From Branchiostoma floridae (taxonomy: Eukaryota; Chordata; Leptocardii; Amphioxiformes; Branchiostomatidae): 64,000 bases of DNA. Position numbers and translations under genes: made by a program. The DNA lies in assembly GCF_000003815.2 (NCBI RefSeq), contig NC_049990.1, forward strand, positions 5,010,251 to 5,074,250, in the 5' to 3' direction. This document shows, in pieces, positions 12,001-27,739 of this stretch; within the stretch, counting starts at the first letter, position 1; every line of letters begins with the position of its first letter. Below the pieces are notes generated by a model. The model saw only the letters and a program-made list of their open reading frames with translations. It was not told where the DNA came from and searched no databases.

Positions 12001-15000
12001 TCTGTATGCAATCTTAACCCACCAATTCAAATGCCTTTCCTTATACCTTCATTTCTACAAGCAGCTCATGTGTACCTCAAGTCAGCTGTCCAAAGTCAGC
12101 ACTTTTGATGAGGGATTGTTTCACATAAAACATTAGCTTTACAGTGTCTTTTTCTTAATATAGTACTAGTAAACAGCACACACAGTTTGTGGTAGACGCC
12201 CTATCAAATAATGGCTTCCAGTTAAATACGTGTCACTGACCTTTTTAAGGAGACATAACCGCCTGACGACAATAAGCACTGTGACGTAGGGTTGAGGAAG
12301 GCTATGTTTTTCAGTGCTCCAAAATATGTGTCAGACTACCACTGTAAAACTAAACTAATACCAAGGGAAATCTCTGAGACCATAAAGCCAGTGGTACTGA
12401 TCTGCTATGCTCTACTTCATTTCGTTTTAAGGTTTCTAATGGGGCCATGATAACAATTATCGAGCTTTGTGGAAAGTCGGGTCTGATCCAATTCAAATAA
12501 TGAGCAGATAATGTAGGATTCACGAGAACAAAAACGTGGAGTGTCAGTGTGACCTGCCAGCCATGATAACCCGTCCGACCTGGTACATTAGACTCGTGGG
12601 AAAAGCAAAGAAGGTTGAACAAGTAGTTGTCTTTCAGTTGTCTAACATGTATAATTATATAGTTAATGTACGTAAACAATCATTAAATTTCAAGTAAAAA
12701 TAGAGGACTGTTTGGTTGACAATTCTGTACAAAAAGTTTTCTATTTGAAATAAATGCTGTTGCTTTCGACTAAGCGACCTCAAGGTCACCAGACAAACGA
12801 CCTCAAGGACAGTTCTCTAAATACTATTCCATAATTTTTCTTTACCGAGGCAAGAAAATATTTCTGTCCACGGACAGCAAGAAATTATTACAAAGGTAAC
12901 TTTAAGACAGTTAGAAGTACTCTACATGCGAGTAATGCAATGTCACTACGCTCCAATAGAATACCGTTGACCTCTAACCTATGAAATGTGACCTACGACC
13001 TCTTTTCCGCTCCCACATGAGTTTAAGAATGTTAACATATGTTAACCAATGTTCCCTTTGACCTAACTATTCTCCCACAGATATAGATAAAGACCCTATA
13101 CTCACAAATGTCGACAGACTGCTTTCACAACAATCGGGAAAGGTCTAACTTTGTTTTGACAAGATAGTGTACGCCTATATCATGACGTGCTATCAGCTAT
13201 GATATCATCGAACATGTATTCGGGGGGACACTCACGAAGGATCCTAGGAATGTACCGCCTCAGGGTATGTCACTCCGGGTCTTTTGTGTGAAATATTAAG
13301 ATGATGAAGCTATTCTATTCATGGCACGAGTAGGCGAACTGGCTAATCAGTCAAACCCGGTTCGAGTCATTGACATGGTTCAAGCCATCGACCTCGAGCC
13401 GTACCCCAAAATATGCAAATGAACAAAAGCGATCATAATTATAGTTTTCCGCCCTCTTACCCGACAAATACCATGGGTGTAGTCACCTTGTGTAATCATG
13501 AGCCAGTGACATTACCTAGCTTAAGTTTATTTACGGCCGCGTGGCGCGTTGGTACACCCGATCCCTCTATCTCGGAAGTTAAGCAACGCGCGGTCCGGAC
13601 AGTGCTTGGATGGGGGACCAACCAAGGACGTCCGGATTGCTGTAGCCTCACGAAGCTTTCCACGAAATCGTCTTCCGGGAGGGACGTAAAACGGGGGTCC
13701 CGTGCTCGAGGAGGTGCCTCGACCACGTTAAACAGCCTCATTACTCATACTTTGGGTACCTACTGGCTGGCAAAATACACCAGATGATGATTATTATTAT
13801 TATCATTATTATTATCATTATTATTATACGCGGTCATGTTATCGTTTGGTGGTTTGTTAATAGATGTACAGTTGAATCATAAAGTAGGGTGAAGATGCTT
13901 TAAATTTGAGGTGGGGCTGATTATGTTGCTGAATATAGGATCGTAGGGATGTATATTTTAAGCAAAAGTAAAGTTAATGTAAGTTAGAATCTAAGACTGT
14001 AATATTTTCACAAACAAATCTATCTGTATAGAAAGCAGTACAGTTGTATATTAATAAACGCGTAAGGTACAGTTTCGTTGGAATATTTTAAAATTCTGTC
14101 AAATTTTTATCAAAGTCATGGATTTGAATAGTTTTTGTCCTGCCATATTGACGTAGTGGGTAAACCAGTCTGTACCAATCCCTTCCGACAGACCAATCTA
14201 GCTTCCCCGCCTAGCGGTTGTAACCAAACTGCACATCAACAGAACACCCCTAATCAATAACACGGCACCAAAGGTGGTATCTCACAACACTTGGGGCATC
14301 GGTGAGTCACTGCAAGGTTCGTAGATGATCATGACTCATCGAATTTCAGAGATAAAGACTTTTCTGACGTTTTGTCTATTTGAAAAAAAAATCATACTTT
14401 AACGTATTACGCACACGTAATAACAAAATAGTGCCGCAGTGAACGAATCCCGCAGCGTCGCACCGGTAGCCCAAGTGCAGCAAGATACCATCTTAACGAA
14501 TGGGTACGTACTGGTCACGGTGATGTCACACTTGGCCGAGCCGATATTTCCCGGGTCGACCCAGAAAGTCGTCGGCATTCCGACGGGCACCGCGCCGAGA
14601 CCGCCCGTCCGGGACGGCACCTGCCCCGCGTCCATTATTATACACTGGTGAGGGCTCCCTGGGAAGGAAGTTTTTAAAAATTTCTCGTGATTTGATACGG
14701 ACGAAAGACTTTGTACTGTACGTATAGATAAGAACATAAACTACAAACTTTGTAGTTTACGTTCTTTTTTATACGTACTAGTACTACTATGTCCTCCTTC
14801 AGTCAATATTGATCATGACAAAACCATATGTAATTCTTATTTGATGATGTTTGTGCCTACTAAAACGTTGGCCGCAAAACAGGTAGCACCAAAATCTATT
14901 CTAATCTTCCTGGTCTAGATTTGTTTTGCAACTACATCACAAACGTAAGGCAATTGCAAAGCTTCAGTTCCAAAGAAATCTATCAGGAGGCCAACATATC

Positions 15001-18000
15001 TATCGCTTATTCTTGTGGTGTATATAGGTAGCTTTAACATCACCCACACATGACAATAGTATGTTTCACAAATATGAGGAAAAAACAACTGCAGTTTTAA
15101 GGAAGGTCAGTAGGGCCTGAAATATACCAATTTCTTGATAAGGTCATGACCTGACGCTCATCAAATATAATGAAAAGTCTGTCTTGACTTTCAAGGTTCT
15201 ATAATCAAACAAACCAGTCACAATGAACTATGGGCCCTCAGTTCAGCGGAGAGGTAATTTTCGACATAATTGAAAAGCCCTTAGAAATGGTCTGCACACG
15301 GACTTTATGGTGATTGATGATATTGTGGTAACGATTTTTCAAGGGGCAATTTAAGGCTAACGACCTGAGCGCTAACTTCCTTGTCGGCTCTGAGCCTTAA
15401 CTGAGTTGGCGTTTCTAGTTGTTTGATAATAAAACGTATAAAACGAAAGGTTACAAGAACTTTCACTGAACATATTGATATTTTCAGACCTTGAGAGTGA
15501 GAAAGAGAAAAAGATGCAAAAGCAGCTGCAGTGGAAAAGTTTCATCTATTCATCCATTCATTTATCTAAGATTTAGAGACAAATTACAGCTGGCGTGGTG
15601 GGACATAATAATCATCATCAACATCATTGTCAATATCATTATCATTATCATCATCATCGTCATCATCATCAACGTCATCAGAGTCAAGTTATCGTCACTA
15701 ACAAAGTCGTCATTATCGCGTCATCGTAATCATCATCTTTATCGATATCGTCATCCTCCTCATCATCACTACAATTGGGTGGGGTACAAAATACCTAGTA
15801 TTGAACCTTGACCATACATGTACGAAGCGTAAGAACTCTGACCATAATTCTGTTATCTTACACATGTATAATACTATATTGTAAAACCTATCTGACCTGG
15901 TGTGAGCTCGTTGTTGTATCTGACCATGATGTCGTGGGTATCCACGGTTCCGGGGCGGAACATGAGCTGGTGCTTGCCGGCGGCGTGCTGCACCAGCCGG
16001 CTGGCCACCTCGGCTCCCCGCGCTCGGACCTCCACCTCGAGAGAACCGCTACCGGCAGAACTGGTGTCAACTAGTCAGGAAATAAAAGCTGTGTTAAACT
16101 ATGGATAATGCTAAACTTTCTTACAACACCAAGGTATACACTGATACAATTTTCAAACCTGCACAAGAGCCATTGAATTCTCCATGATAGGCTCCAGCAG
16201 ATACAAGTCACGCAAGGGAAGACACTATGTCAACCTGCTCAGCCTGCTGAAAGCAGACCTAAAGCACAGAGGGTGATCCCCTCCTACAACAGTAAAGAAA
16301 TTCGAAGAGCTAAGGAAGCTTACAGGATGCAAAGCACAGTGAAGAAAGATGACGAAAGACCGAATGCAGCTACAGATCTGATGTAGATGCACAACACAGT
16401 GAATGATGATGATGATGACTTTCGTTTTCTTCAGGATCAAGATTGATGACCAATCACTTCACTACGCAAACTCGCGAGAGTTACAGACACTTGATCTTAT
16501 CAACACGTGATCTTGTGGATACTTGACGTCAGAAATTGGTCAAACGTTGCCACCTTAGGATCTGCTTGAAGATTAGACTCAACCGACGGCATTGCAAGTC
16601 ACTTATGCTGAATATAGTAGTAACATGATTTATCTGCTCTTACAAATCATCACATCATCATGATAGTATACCCATAACACGAGATATGTAATCCGAAAGT
16701 TCTGCAGCAGTACCATATAAAATCGCCAGGTGGTTCATTACAGAACTTCGTTTTGCCGACACCTGCCCATTTATCAAATATGAGACGAAGCTTTTAAAGC
16801 GTTTCCTTCATGTCTTTAGAAATGTGTTGTGCACATTGTAATGACAAGCTTTAGGTCGTGCCAATTTCATGTGCATCACACAAGTGTATATCCAAACACT
16901 GCATCGCAGACATTCACTTGGTGTGTGTTTTCTTATTGATATCGAGACTCCAAAGCCCAGGAGGAGTGAAAGGGTCGGAAGTTAATGCACAGATGTCACG
17001 TAATGGGCACATTAGATGAATAAACAGGGCCTTAATGGCACCGGGAACCTATTGTAGACAGAACAACTTACATATTAGCACACAAACAAGGTCATGTACA
17101 TTCGTACCAGCTTTCGGTATTCTAGTGATTATTGCATCCATGAAAAATGTACTGTTTTGATTGTGTCTATATGTCCGTGTGCTTGTTTGTATTAAATGGT
17201 CAGAACTTACGAAGGTCTAAAAGGATTGTGATGATATTTGGTAAGACAGATGGTCCTGGAAAGACAAAGGTCAATGCCAATTAGGCCCCTGGCGGCTTTT
17301 CTTGGCCCTTCAGCTAAACGTCCGGTTTTGTCTCTTTTGTCTTGGTTTAAGCTAAAAGCTTACAAGCAAAGGCAAAAAAAATGTCAAAGTCTGATACTGA
17401 TATGACTTACAAGATGGCAAGCACAATATTCTATTGTCGTCTCTTACTATGTACATTATAAATGCGGACTTAAGTCCTTTACGAGTTGCATAAACCAAGG
17501 ACATCCTATAATGGCCCTGCATAAACCAGCATCAGTGGTCAGTCCGTCACGCAAACTTGGCTAATTCGTTCCGTAGGGGTCGGCTTCATCAAAGGGAAGT
17601 TTTGCAATTTTAACGAGGTTTCTGTTCGAGCATAACGATGTTTACCCTTAGATTGACCTTCAAAACAACTTAGAATCAGGAAAGGTCACGAGAACAATAG
17701 ATTTGGGTGGCATTGTGAATACTGAACAAAAGGCAGCAATAAAGCAAGAAGCTTAAGAAATGAAACCCGATGCTTTTGTGATGTGATGGTTTCGAAACTT
17801 GCTCAACATTAATGTCTATCCAGCCTGAGGTATCGCCAATAACGAACTTCCAATTAAGAAAGAAAAAAAGAATTTGAGGCGTTCCGAATCTGTGATGCTC
17901 ATTGTCAATGAACAGACTAGTACCCACAAGTTGCTGCAAGTTTGCAGGTATTCTACAAATTACTCTCATAACTATACAGAAAAAAAGGATCAGAATATGT

Positions 18001-21000
18001 TAGGAGTACCCTATGAATTCCGAGTATTATGGAATCTTTCCTTGGCACAACATGGTACACGTTAAGTACCTATAAAGTTGAAACCAGACAACTTACTTGG
18101 AACGACGACTTGCTGACCGAGTTTTCCTCTTGGGATGCTCAGTTTCACACCGCTGACGTCATAAGCGTGGCTGGTGAATGGGCTGCCGAAGATTTGCATA
18201 CCAGACAACTTGACTTCGATGTCATAGTCACCTTCAATATGGGGAGAAATGAGTTATTAATTATACTGAGGTGTGAAGGATATCTTATATTTTCTTTTTT
18301 AGTCTTGGCACGTTGAGGAAAAAAGGAGAAGAGAAGGACAAGATTGGAAAGATAGAGTGAATGAGAAATCTGAGAGAGAAAGTGAGAGAGCTGTGAAGAT
18401 ACGCATTCAACACATTGGAAAACAAGTTTGTCACAACAAAGTCTTATTCTCTGATTATATTAGGGAGACATAGAGTGATAGGTGGAGAGATAAGGAGAGA
18501 GAGAGAGAGACGGAGAGAGGGGGGGCGATACTACGGTAGCATAAAAAAGTATCAAAAGCTGGCAGAGGAGCGAATCCGGCCCAAGGAATATGGAAGAAGA
18601 GGAATAACGGATTCTCCAGACGACACAAAGAAATCAACAACCGGCGCAACTAGACAGACATAACAATAGATGGAATATTTTACTGAAAAGCAGCAGAGAC
18701 TTTTCGGCCCCAGAATTTTCTTACCCTTGTTCTTTGAAAGACGGGAATGTTATCACTCAAGTCATCGCTCTAGGCTACGAATATTTGGCATTGTGACCGT
18801 GTTTTTCAAAATGCTAAGGCACGAATCGAGTCTGTTGCCTAAACCAACGGACATATCCATTATGTCTAGCAGAATTCCCGTTCCGCAAATTCTTTCAGCA
18901 TGCTTTTGATTTTCTTTCCGAAGTATGGTATTCTTGGATAAACAGTGTAATGATACCGCGCTAAAATGAGCATGTGTAATGTATATGTACGGGGTATGTA
19001 TGGATAAAGCTAAGGACGGCTACCCTTTTAAATTTCTAGCTTCCTAGCTTTTAAATTTCTTTCCATATAATGGTATTCTTGGATAAACAGTGTATGGATA
19101 CCTCGCTAAAAGAACATGACTGATTCTGTAATGTATATGTACGGCGTATGTATAGATAAAGGGTGGCATTCTCGTTATTTCGTGCACCACATGCTTGGCT
19201 ACTCTAAACATGAGAATGTTTTTAACACGTTAGAACACAACTAGCCCAGTGTAGGATGCACCATTAGTTGCGGATACGCATGGTGCACCTCCATCACAAC
19301 GATACAAATAAACCGAATCACAAGGAGTACACTCAAGAATAACTGATTATATTCTAACCGATTACTAAGAAGGCACACTCGAGGTGTGTGCTCAGTGATT
19401 GTGGTCTCGCTTTTGCCACCCACCTCTATTTGATCTGAATACTTGGTGCGATTTACAAAACAACAATAAAACAATATATTTCCATAGTAACCGACGTAGT
19501 CGCTTTAGCTCGACCGACGACGGGCGCCTTTTCGTTAGCTAGCAGTAGCCTGTAGCCTCTACCAGGCTACGCAAGTCGCTGGAAAAATAGTAGAAATTAG
19601 CCAAATAAGACAGAAAACACGCCAGAGGAGTTAGATGGCCGAGGAGCACAGTTTGCGACCTAAGTGTACTCTTCAGCCATCTAACGCTGGTGTGTTTTCT
19701 GTCTTATTTGGCTACTACAATGTACTATTTTTCCAGCTTCCTTTTGAGCCTGATAGAGGTTAAGCTAGCAGTGCTTCGCTAAAGCTCGTGTATTGAAGCC
19801 AAACATACAGGGCCTGTGACCCCTACTCTTCTCGATAAGTGTGTTGGGTTCTTCTACGTGCAAAGGTTTGAAGGTATGGACACCACTGGAAAACACTTAG
19901 TATATGCTTAGTTTACAGAACACAAAACACAATCATTAACCTTCGATGCAAAATGCACCGAAAATTCCAGAAAGCCGTTGGCCTTTTGCCTACTTTATAC
20001 CAGAAGGTTTAAAATAGACGGGAACGACCTCTCTACCATTCAGTTCACGTGAACCCAAACATTCCTCTACACTTCATGCTATACAGGTGTAGCCGCCCGC
20101 CCCTTTGTAACATATCTCCGCTTCTGTGTCCGTGTGTCTGTTGCCCTTTCCCCGTATCCCCCCGTCACTTCCGAGCGGTCCTGAATGCTATTGTCTCTGA
20201 CACAGGGTATGTCTTCTTTCCAAACACATACACAAACATTTAGAGGGTTGTGCCATTTAGCGGTTTGTGGTTGTATGTGAACGGTGACCCCCAAGCAGAT
20301 GTTGCGAGGAGAGATCGCGTGATTTTTTCTGTCAGCTCATTTTTTTTTATGACGCACAAAAACTTAAAAGCTGTGTTTAAAATTTGCAAGAACTTCATAT
20401 TGTGTGTGAACTATTAGAAGCAGTGGGTAAAATGGAAAGAACATAAAGATATTAAAAACTTTACGGAGATCTTGCTCTTTTTCTGTAGAGGTTGTATTCG
20501 ACCTGTACGATACGACAAAAAGTTATGATTTGGATATGGTTTTGGAAACGGTCAGACGTTAACGTTTCAGACAACCATCCAGTGTCTTTCGTCAGTGACG
20601 CTGACGCTGTAAATTGATAAGCAAAAGAGATCATTTTTCGTCGAATTTGACACCAGCCTTAACTCATTTTGACATCTGGTGTGCCTTTCCTTTCTATCGA
20701 TTTCTTATGACAATGCTCAGATTTCTGGGACAGTGTCAAACTACATTGCGTACAACCGTGAACTCATGGTAGTCAATAGACGGACTCTAGTCGATCAATA
20801 AGCACATGTGGTTGATAGCGACTACCACAGGTGTTTAATTATGCCGTAATGAAGAGGAACTAGACCGACATCGGACCCCGCAGATCAATGCCTGGGTCTC
20901 CATTTCCCTCGTGCTTGAAGAAAGCAGATGGGATTCTTTTGTGCTCACAAGTCATATTCAGAAGAATGCTGATTGTTATACTGACACAATAATAGCTGTC

Positions 21001-24000
21001 ATTATCAGGTATGGTCCAAAAATCACTGGTTAGATTACAATGGATTGGGATTAGAATACTACGAACAACTTCCGGAAAATCTTCAAATCGCCCTAAAATG
21101 TAGCGACGACAGTGTCATAATGTCCCATAAAAATGTTTTTTTAATTCATTATCAAGAAAACTACTCTTCTCATAAAATCACAGAACCCACACACTAAATA
21201 AAAGTAGGGAATCCCGTCTTCCACTGTCTCAATAAAAAGTCAAATTTATGAGCCTTCGATCTGACGATCACATCGCTAAATTATTCTCCATTGTATATCA
21301 GTTTACCTGTTACTCACAATTAACCTTAGGAAAAAGTATCATAGATTTATCATCACTATTCGGTTTGAGATGTGATTAAGGAAACATATATTAGGAGAAA
21401 CTTGCTAAGTAAAGAGTTCCTCTTACAATATTCCTGACATGGAGTACTCACCCACTTCCTTGGGCGTATACTGGACCAGAAGTCGGGGTTGGTTACCGGA
21501 GTAGTGGCACGGAACGATCTCTGCAGATGGTCCTAGAAAAGAAGCAAGCGTGGAAAGTTAAAGTCACTGAAGAACAATAGTGATTATGAATGGTGTTTGA
21601 ACTTCTAGACTTGCTGGCCTGGAGTTCAGTCCGGCGCTTCCAAATATCGCTACTCCGAGAGGAACAGAATTAACCCTAAATAGTGTGATTACATAGTTTT
21701 ATTCAAATATACATTTAAACATTTCAACTTTACTGCAGGCACTTGGCTCATATGATATGAACAATTAATATGAAAACACACAATACAACAACACAAATAC
21801 AGTTTACGTACAATAAACTGTATACAAAACATATGGTTCATTTGAATATCTTGCAGCCCTGGTAAATCATTATTGAGATTTCGCAGTTACCGTGTGTATT
21901 TAAAGAAAGAGTCTTGGTAGATATTAGTTGAACTAGTCTCAGGACAGTTCCTTCATTAAGAGAAGTAACAGTATAATAATAATAATAATTATCATTGTTA
22001 TTATTATCATGATTGTTAAATATTTCAGAAGTCCATTTCTTTTGAAATCAAGAAAAAACTCTTCTGTGCTATAAACAGTAAATTCTTGCTAATTTAAGGT
22101 TGAACTATTCATAGAAGGCACCGGACCACACATAGTGACTTCGAATTCTTGTCGATTGAATGTGTCTATAGGCACCTCTAACAGTGTCTCAATGAGACAA
22201 AGACAACGCATCTTTTGAAGTGTGTACCAAACGTGTGTACGCGTGTGTATGCTCCAAGAGCGATGGGGTTTCAGCTGTCAATGTGGGATTACTCAATCCA
22301 AACAAGCACAAAACGTCGTCAAAACTACACATATTGGGCGGAATGACAATCTATGTAAACCCTTTGGGGGAAATGTTGGTTTTCAACGGTAGGTCACGTA
22401 GCCGCCCCTTGGATTTGCATTGATAAGTCACCAGTCTACACTAAAGATGCCAAATGTCTTGTTTACTTTGAAGATGTCCCGGATGGAGAGAAGTTGGCAA
22501 GTACCTAATTTGCATAAAGATGTCCCGGATGAAAGCCTTCGTGACGCAAACAAGACTGCGTATCTATTTATTCGACATTTCTATATTTACGGTGTCAATT
22601 TGTCGAGACCACTTCGATCTTTCCACACACGATACGGCTGAGTTGACTTTGTACGTATAACGGTAGCACACCAACACCCTTTTGTTGTCCGATAGGCAGT
22701 GCTTTATTGTCATTATAAAAGAATTATCTGGTCAATTGGGCTGCAATCCCAGAAGAGAAGATTGATGAAGAGAGAAAACGTTTTTGTGTGTGTAAGCTAA
22801 GCCAAGCTTAACGATATAATACACCAAACGACAGAGTGACACATGAGGTTTAAGTGAGAATATTGTGAGCCAAGTAGACATAACAAATAGATGTGGAAAT
22901 TTGACCACAGCTAAAAATGGGGCGTATCTTTACATCTATATTATAACGTCACATCTATGCAAGCATTCAACAAAGCATCACATGTAGTTCAGCTCTTGAT
23001 AGTACATGTCTAACGCTGAAATGCACTGACACAAAAAGTTAGGAAGCATCGGGAAGTTTTGAATTCAATTTGGGTCCAGTTTTATTTCTTTTCAAGGCAA
23101 AAAATGCGACAGGTGGTTGGAAAAATACATTTGTACTTCGGAAAATATGAAACCGACTGGTAAATAAAGGTGATTGATGTAAACGGGAGGTAAACCCTTT
23201 TTTTGTAAACCTGTCCCCCTTAAGGTACTACCTGTTGACATGGGACATGTTTTGAGATTCTTTTGTTTGTTTGTTTGTTTGTTTGTTTCGCATACCCGGT
23301 AACTGTCTCCAGGAACAACTAATTCTACGAACTGTGTAAGACCAGACTGTAGAGTTGATCCACTCACACCAGAATGGGCCCCTGCTCTTTTGATAAGTAT
23401 GACGGCTTTCAACGTGCTAAGAGGTCTTCCAAACGCGGTCTCTGGCTTTACATTCAATATGAGATGACGTCCCTATCCGAAGATAAGTACCCATTTTCAC
23501 ATCTAGGTGTAAAGTGTCCTTCCCTAGGACAGTAGCCTGTTATCCAGCCGTATCACATTTCTCGAGTCTCTTCTGTCCTCAAATTGCAAATTGTGGAGGG
23601 GACAGAAGAGACTCGGGAGCTATAATATGGCTGTTATCCAGGATAACAGGCTACTAGGACAAGACATCAAAGTCTGCTAGGGATCCGAACCCGGGACCCT
23701 TAAAATTCCAAATCAAGAACCCTAACCATAAGACCACCATGCATGCCACCTCATGCTGCACAAGGAGGTCATTTCAAGAGAAATGGAGGCGTGTGTTTAC
23801 CTAACATCTTAACTGCCCACCAGGGAACCATCGTCTTAAAGTACACTCAGAACCGTCTTGGGAGGGATCGTTTTGCTTTGATTAATCCAAATAGATTAGG
23901 AGGAACCAAGATGGCATGCGTTTATTGAAATTGCATAACAAGAGTACTATAGTAGATAACGAATTGTAGATATCTTATATTTTAGAGCTGTTTTTGTCTT

Positions 24001-27000
24001 AGACGTTTTTTCTAATAACTTATTGCGAATCGCATTACTTTAGCAAATTAACAGTGCAATTCAGTTAACTACATGTACACATAGTTAGCTGCTAGACATT
24101 ATTTTGAATGGTCGAATAAAAACCAAATCATCAATACTTTTTACGATATATTTGCTGTACTTTCCTCAATAGTTCAAGAATAAATTTACCAGTCTATGTC
24201 ATAATTATCCCACAGTAAAGTAGAATTGGAGAGCAGCTATGATAAGTTTTGAAGTCGTTAAGGCTATTAATGCTTACACGAGTCATTAACACTAAGCAAG
24301 TATCTTGAAGAAATCAGAGTGCGTTATTCAAGTCCACGAGAAAGTAATTACAAAGACGACATCTTCTTGTTTCCCCACATTTGACGGAAGTAAACAAAGA
24401 TGGAAACAAACATATAAACACGGACATCAGGTCGTCAAGGTGTAGTTTCCTTAAAGGTTCCGGAAAAGGTGTGTTTTGTTTTTAAGGTTCACTGAAGAAC
24501 CACTAAGTAGAAATACCTACTTCACCACGTCAAGGACAAGAACAACTACCGCCGCTTCTTCAAGTTCTTCAAAGCACGCACGGTTTGTGAAAAATCATAA
24601 AGGATGCTTGTGTTTGAAGCATCAAGAATTTTCATATTCAAAGTGCGGTTTAAGAAATAAATCTTGTTAGAAACGGCGACTTCCGACTTCGTTATCTAGT
24701 TTGTAATCTCTTTTGCGGAAGCGGAACTGTAGTCGTCCGGTTGGCATTACCTACAAAACGGCTTTTGGCTACAAAAAATACATTTCCCAACGCCACAAAG
24801 GAAAGAAGGATGAAGTACTTAGACTCTGACAAGAAAAGTTGGGAAGAGGGTAGCTTAAAGAAACTAGGTCGCTCCTAACCTCTTAGAGACCCAAGCAGGG
24901 ACTTCAATCGTCTTAAGGTTGCCGGCAGGTGCACAGAAGACACATATTTGCTTAAAGACTCTGCCGAAAGGCCACTAGCCTTAAGATGGAATAAGACGCC
25001 TTGTATACAGGGCGCTGTGCGAGAATCAGACAATGATATATGTGTAGAGCAGATTCTAAACACAACTAATGGCAACTCGCATACCCCCCGCGGTGGTCAC
25101 GCCGGATAAGCGTCATCAATAAAAGTGTGTTCAGCAATTAAACATTTAAAGGGATGGAGGTGACATGCAGGTAAGAGGGTCACCTGGGCCACCAGGTGAG
25201 AACAAAGTGGTGAAGTATGCAGGTACGAGAGGTAAACAACAGTTGTGTGGTGTTGTTGAATTGACACCTGTTTGAGAGAGACGTACCTGTGATGGTGACG
25301 TCCACCTGTCCGCCGACAGCTCGCGTCTGGTCGATGACGAAGCTGGTGCTGCGGTTGACAGGGACCTTGTGGAGCCCCGGGCCCGACGCAGTCACCCTAC
25401 TGGCCTGCGAGCTCGTGATGGCGGGTTCTGTAATCCAAGACAGCGGACCATTCAGTCATGTCAACTCGAGAACAGGCCGGCTTTGTTCCAAGTGAATACC
25501 GGCGGCTTAGCCCGACAACGGCGGTACACATGCTTGGGGAGGACCCGGAATGCTGGGGTCGACTTTATCCCCGCCTTTCAGCGCCGCTCTGGCATGTCCA
25601 GGGCATGTAAACAGGTAGCGAAATAGACAGACGACATGTGTACCTTATCTAGAACACACCGCCTTCTTGTGTATCACCGCAACATTAACACCTGTATGCG
25701 ACTTAAGCCAGGGAAAAGAGTACGTCTCAATCGAATAATGCACATTTTGGGGTTTCTCGTCGCACTGGATTGAGGAGAATAGATGGAACGAAGCGGCATA
25801 TTGGTCACAATCCGGTGCTCATCATTACGCCATGCGATCCCCACAAGTCTACCATGGCGTTTCGGTGATTGGGACGTTAGAACCAGCGGACCGAAACTTT
25901 CCCGGGATGCCGCAAATGGCAGGACGGGTAGGAAAGTATGCCGAGAAAGGGGGAGGGGCGCACGAATACATCTGTTCTGAAAATGAATCTTTGCATATTT
26001 CGTCTGAATGTGGAGTTAAGTTTTTATTATTCCATATTACTACTTTGAAGATAATGAAATGAAAAAAAAATATATACATTGCATACAGAGTCTACAGCGT
26101 TACTGAATAGTTGTCAAGTTATCACATATAAAACTTTAAAACATGTACCAAATATTTCGACAGTACGAATATAGCTATTATTTTCTCAGCGATATCAAAA
26201 TTGCACCAGACAATAGTTTGATTTCTCTAGATGCGTTTTTGGCTACTGGTTTTAGTCATTTTGAAATGAAAAAAAGAAATTTTTGATGATGCCGTTATAT
26301 TTATGTCATATCCATCTTATAACAGCACAATTTGGAGGCTTAAAAGTCCCAAGGTGTCAATGCGTGTCCCAGATATCTATTATTATCGATGACACCTGTG
26401 ATAGATTATGATCGATCACGTCGGGAGAAATTTTGGTACCGTTTAGATGGACGGCATCCCAAGACTCTTGACCTCTATGACCTCTAGCAAACCTCACAGG
26501 TATTACGATGTTGTGACACCTGCATTCTATCACCTGACGTACAGGTAAATAAGGTGTTAAACATTGTCTATAAGCGCACATCACGAGGAGAATGAACACA
26601 TTGTCGTATCTCTCGTTTATCTGATCTTCGTTTCCTCGCTCTGCGGTATTTGTGTGGACTTTAACATGCAGCTGGCAAAACTAAGAGTGGTATCTGAGAA
26701 CCCCATTCCACTAGACGTCGATAGCGCTAAATTGGATATTTGTAACCCTTAACTTTATGATTGGAATGCCATGCAAAATGTAATAAAAGTACGACTGAGT
26801 GAGAAGGCAACGAAACATACAAAGCGTAAAAAGATTGGTTGAGCGTTCTGTCAAATTTTTCGGTCGCAAGGCGGTTGTAGCGACGTCACAGCCCTAGTGG
26901 AATGGGTTTGTAACATAATGATTACAATCGCTGTAAATTTGTCTAAATTTTACCGTCACTAAAATCATCTTATGATTATTGTCGTAGCTCTCAAATTCGC

Positions 27001-27708
27001 GACGACAAAAGGAGCCCTGCCAGAAGAGAAGCGGCGTGAAGAATCGCAGAACTGTGAAATGTGACGGTCTATTTAACAAAGCACCGGGGGAACCAATTGG
27101 GATAATTATCTTTCAATCGCATCAGGGTACTTAGGTCTCCTTTCCACTATACGGCGATCGCGCTGCGCTCTCACTGCGACCTAGATAGGATTATCTGTAA
27201 CCTTTCACACTGGGCATATCATACAAAACGTAAAAGTGAGACTGAGAAGACAACGAAACACAGAAAGTCTAAAAAGATTCGATTCCTCTCTATACAATTC
27301 GTTGAGTGATATGCTAAATTCTAGGTCGCAGAGAGCGCGCGGCGAGAGCACCGTCCTAGTAAAAAGGGGATATTAGATGATATGGAAGGGTAGAGCATTC
27401 CTAAAGTCGTGCGGTATAATTTTGCGGAAGATGATACCAAATAGGGCTTTTGACATCTTTGATTAATCGTCTTGCGAACGCGACAAATCTAGTAACAATC
27501 CAACAATGAAAAGTAATAAGAAATAAATATTTCATACAGACGGCCGTAACGTGATACCCTGCATAGATACCGATGGCTGGGTTGATAGGGTAATAGATCA
27601 TTTAATTACAGAGGAACAGGAGCTTGGGGAGCTAAGCAAATAAATCTCTCTCACAACCTCACGTTGGTTTATTACTATTAACGATAATTTTAGAACGTAT
27701 GACTAGAA

Positions 27709-27739
<31 letters not shown>

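Noticed and set aside
13530-13650. Functional 5S rRNA gene
   Set aside because: Several helix positions are mismatched and the sequence runs into a SINE-like body without the T-run terminator expected after 5S.
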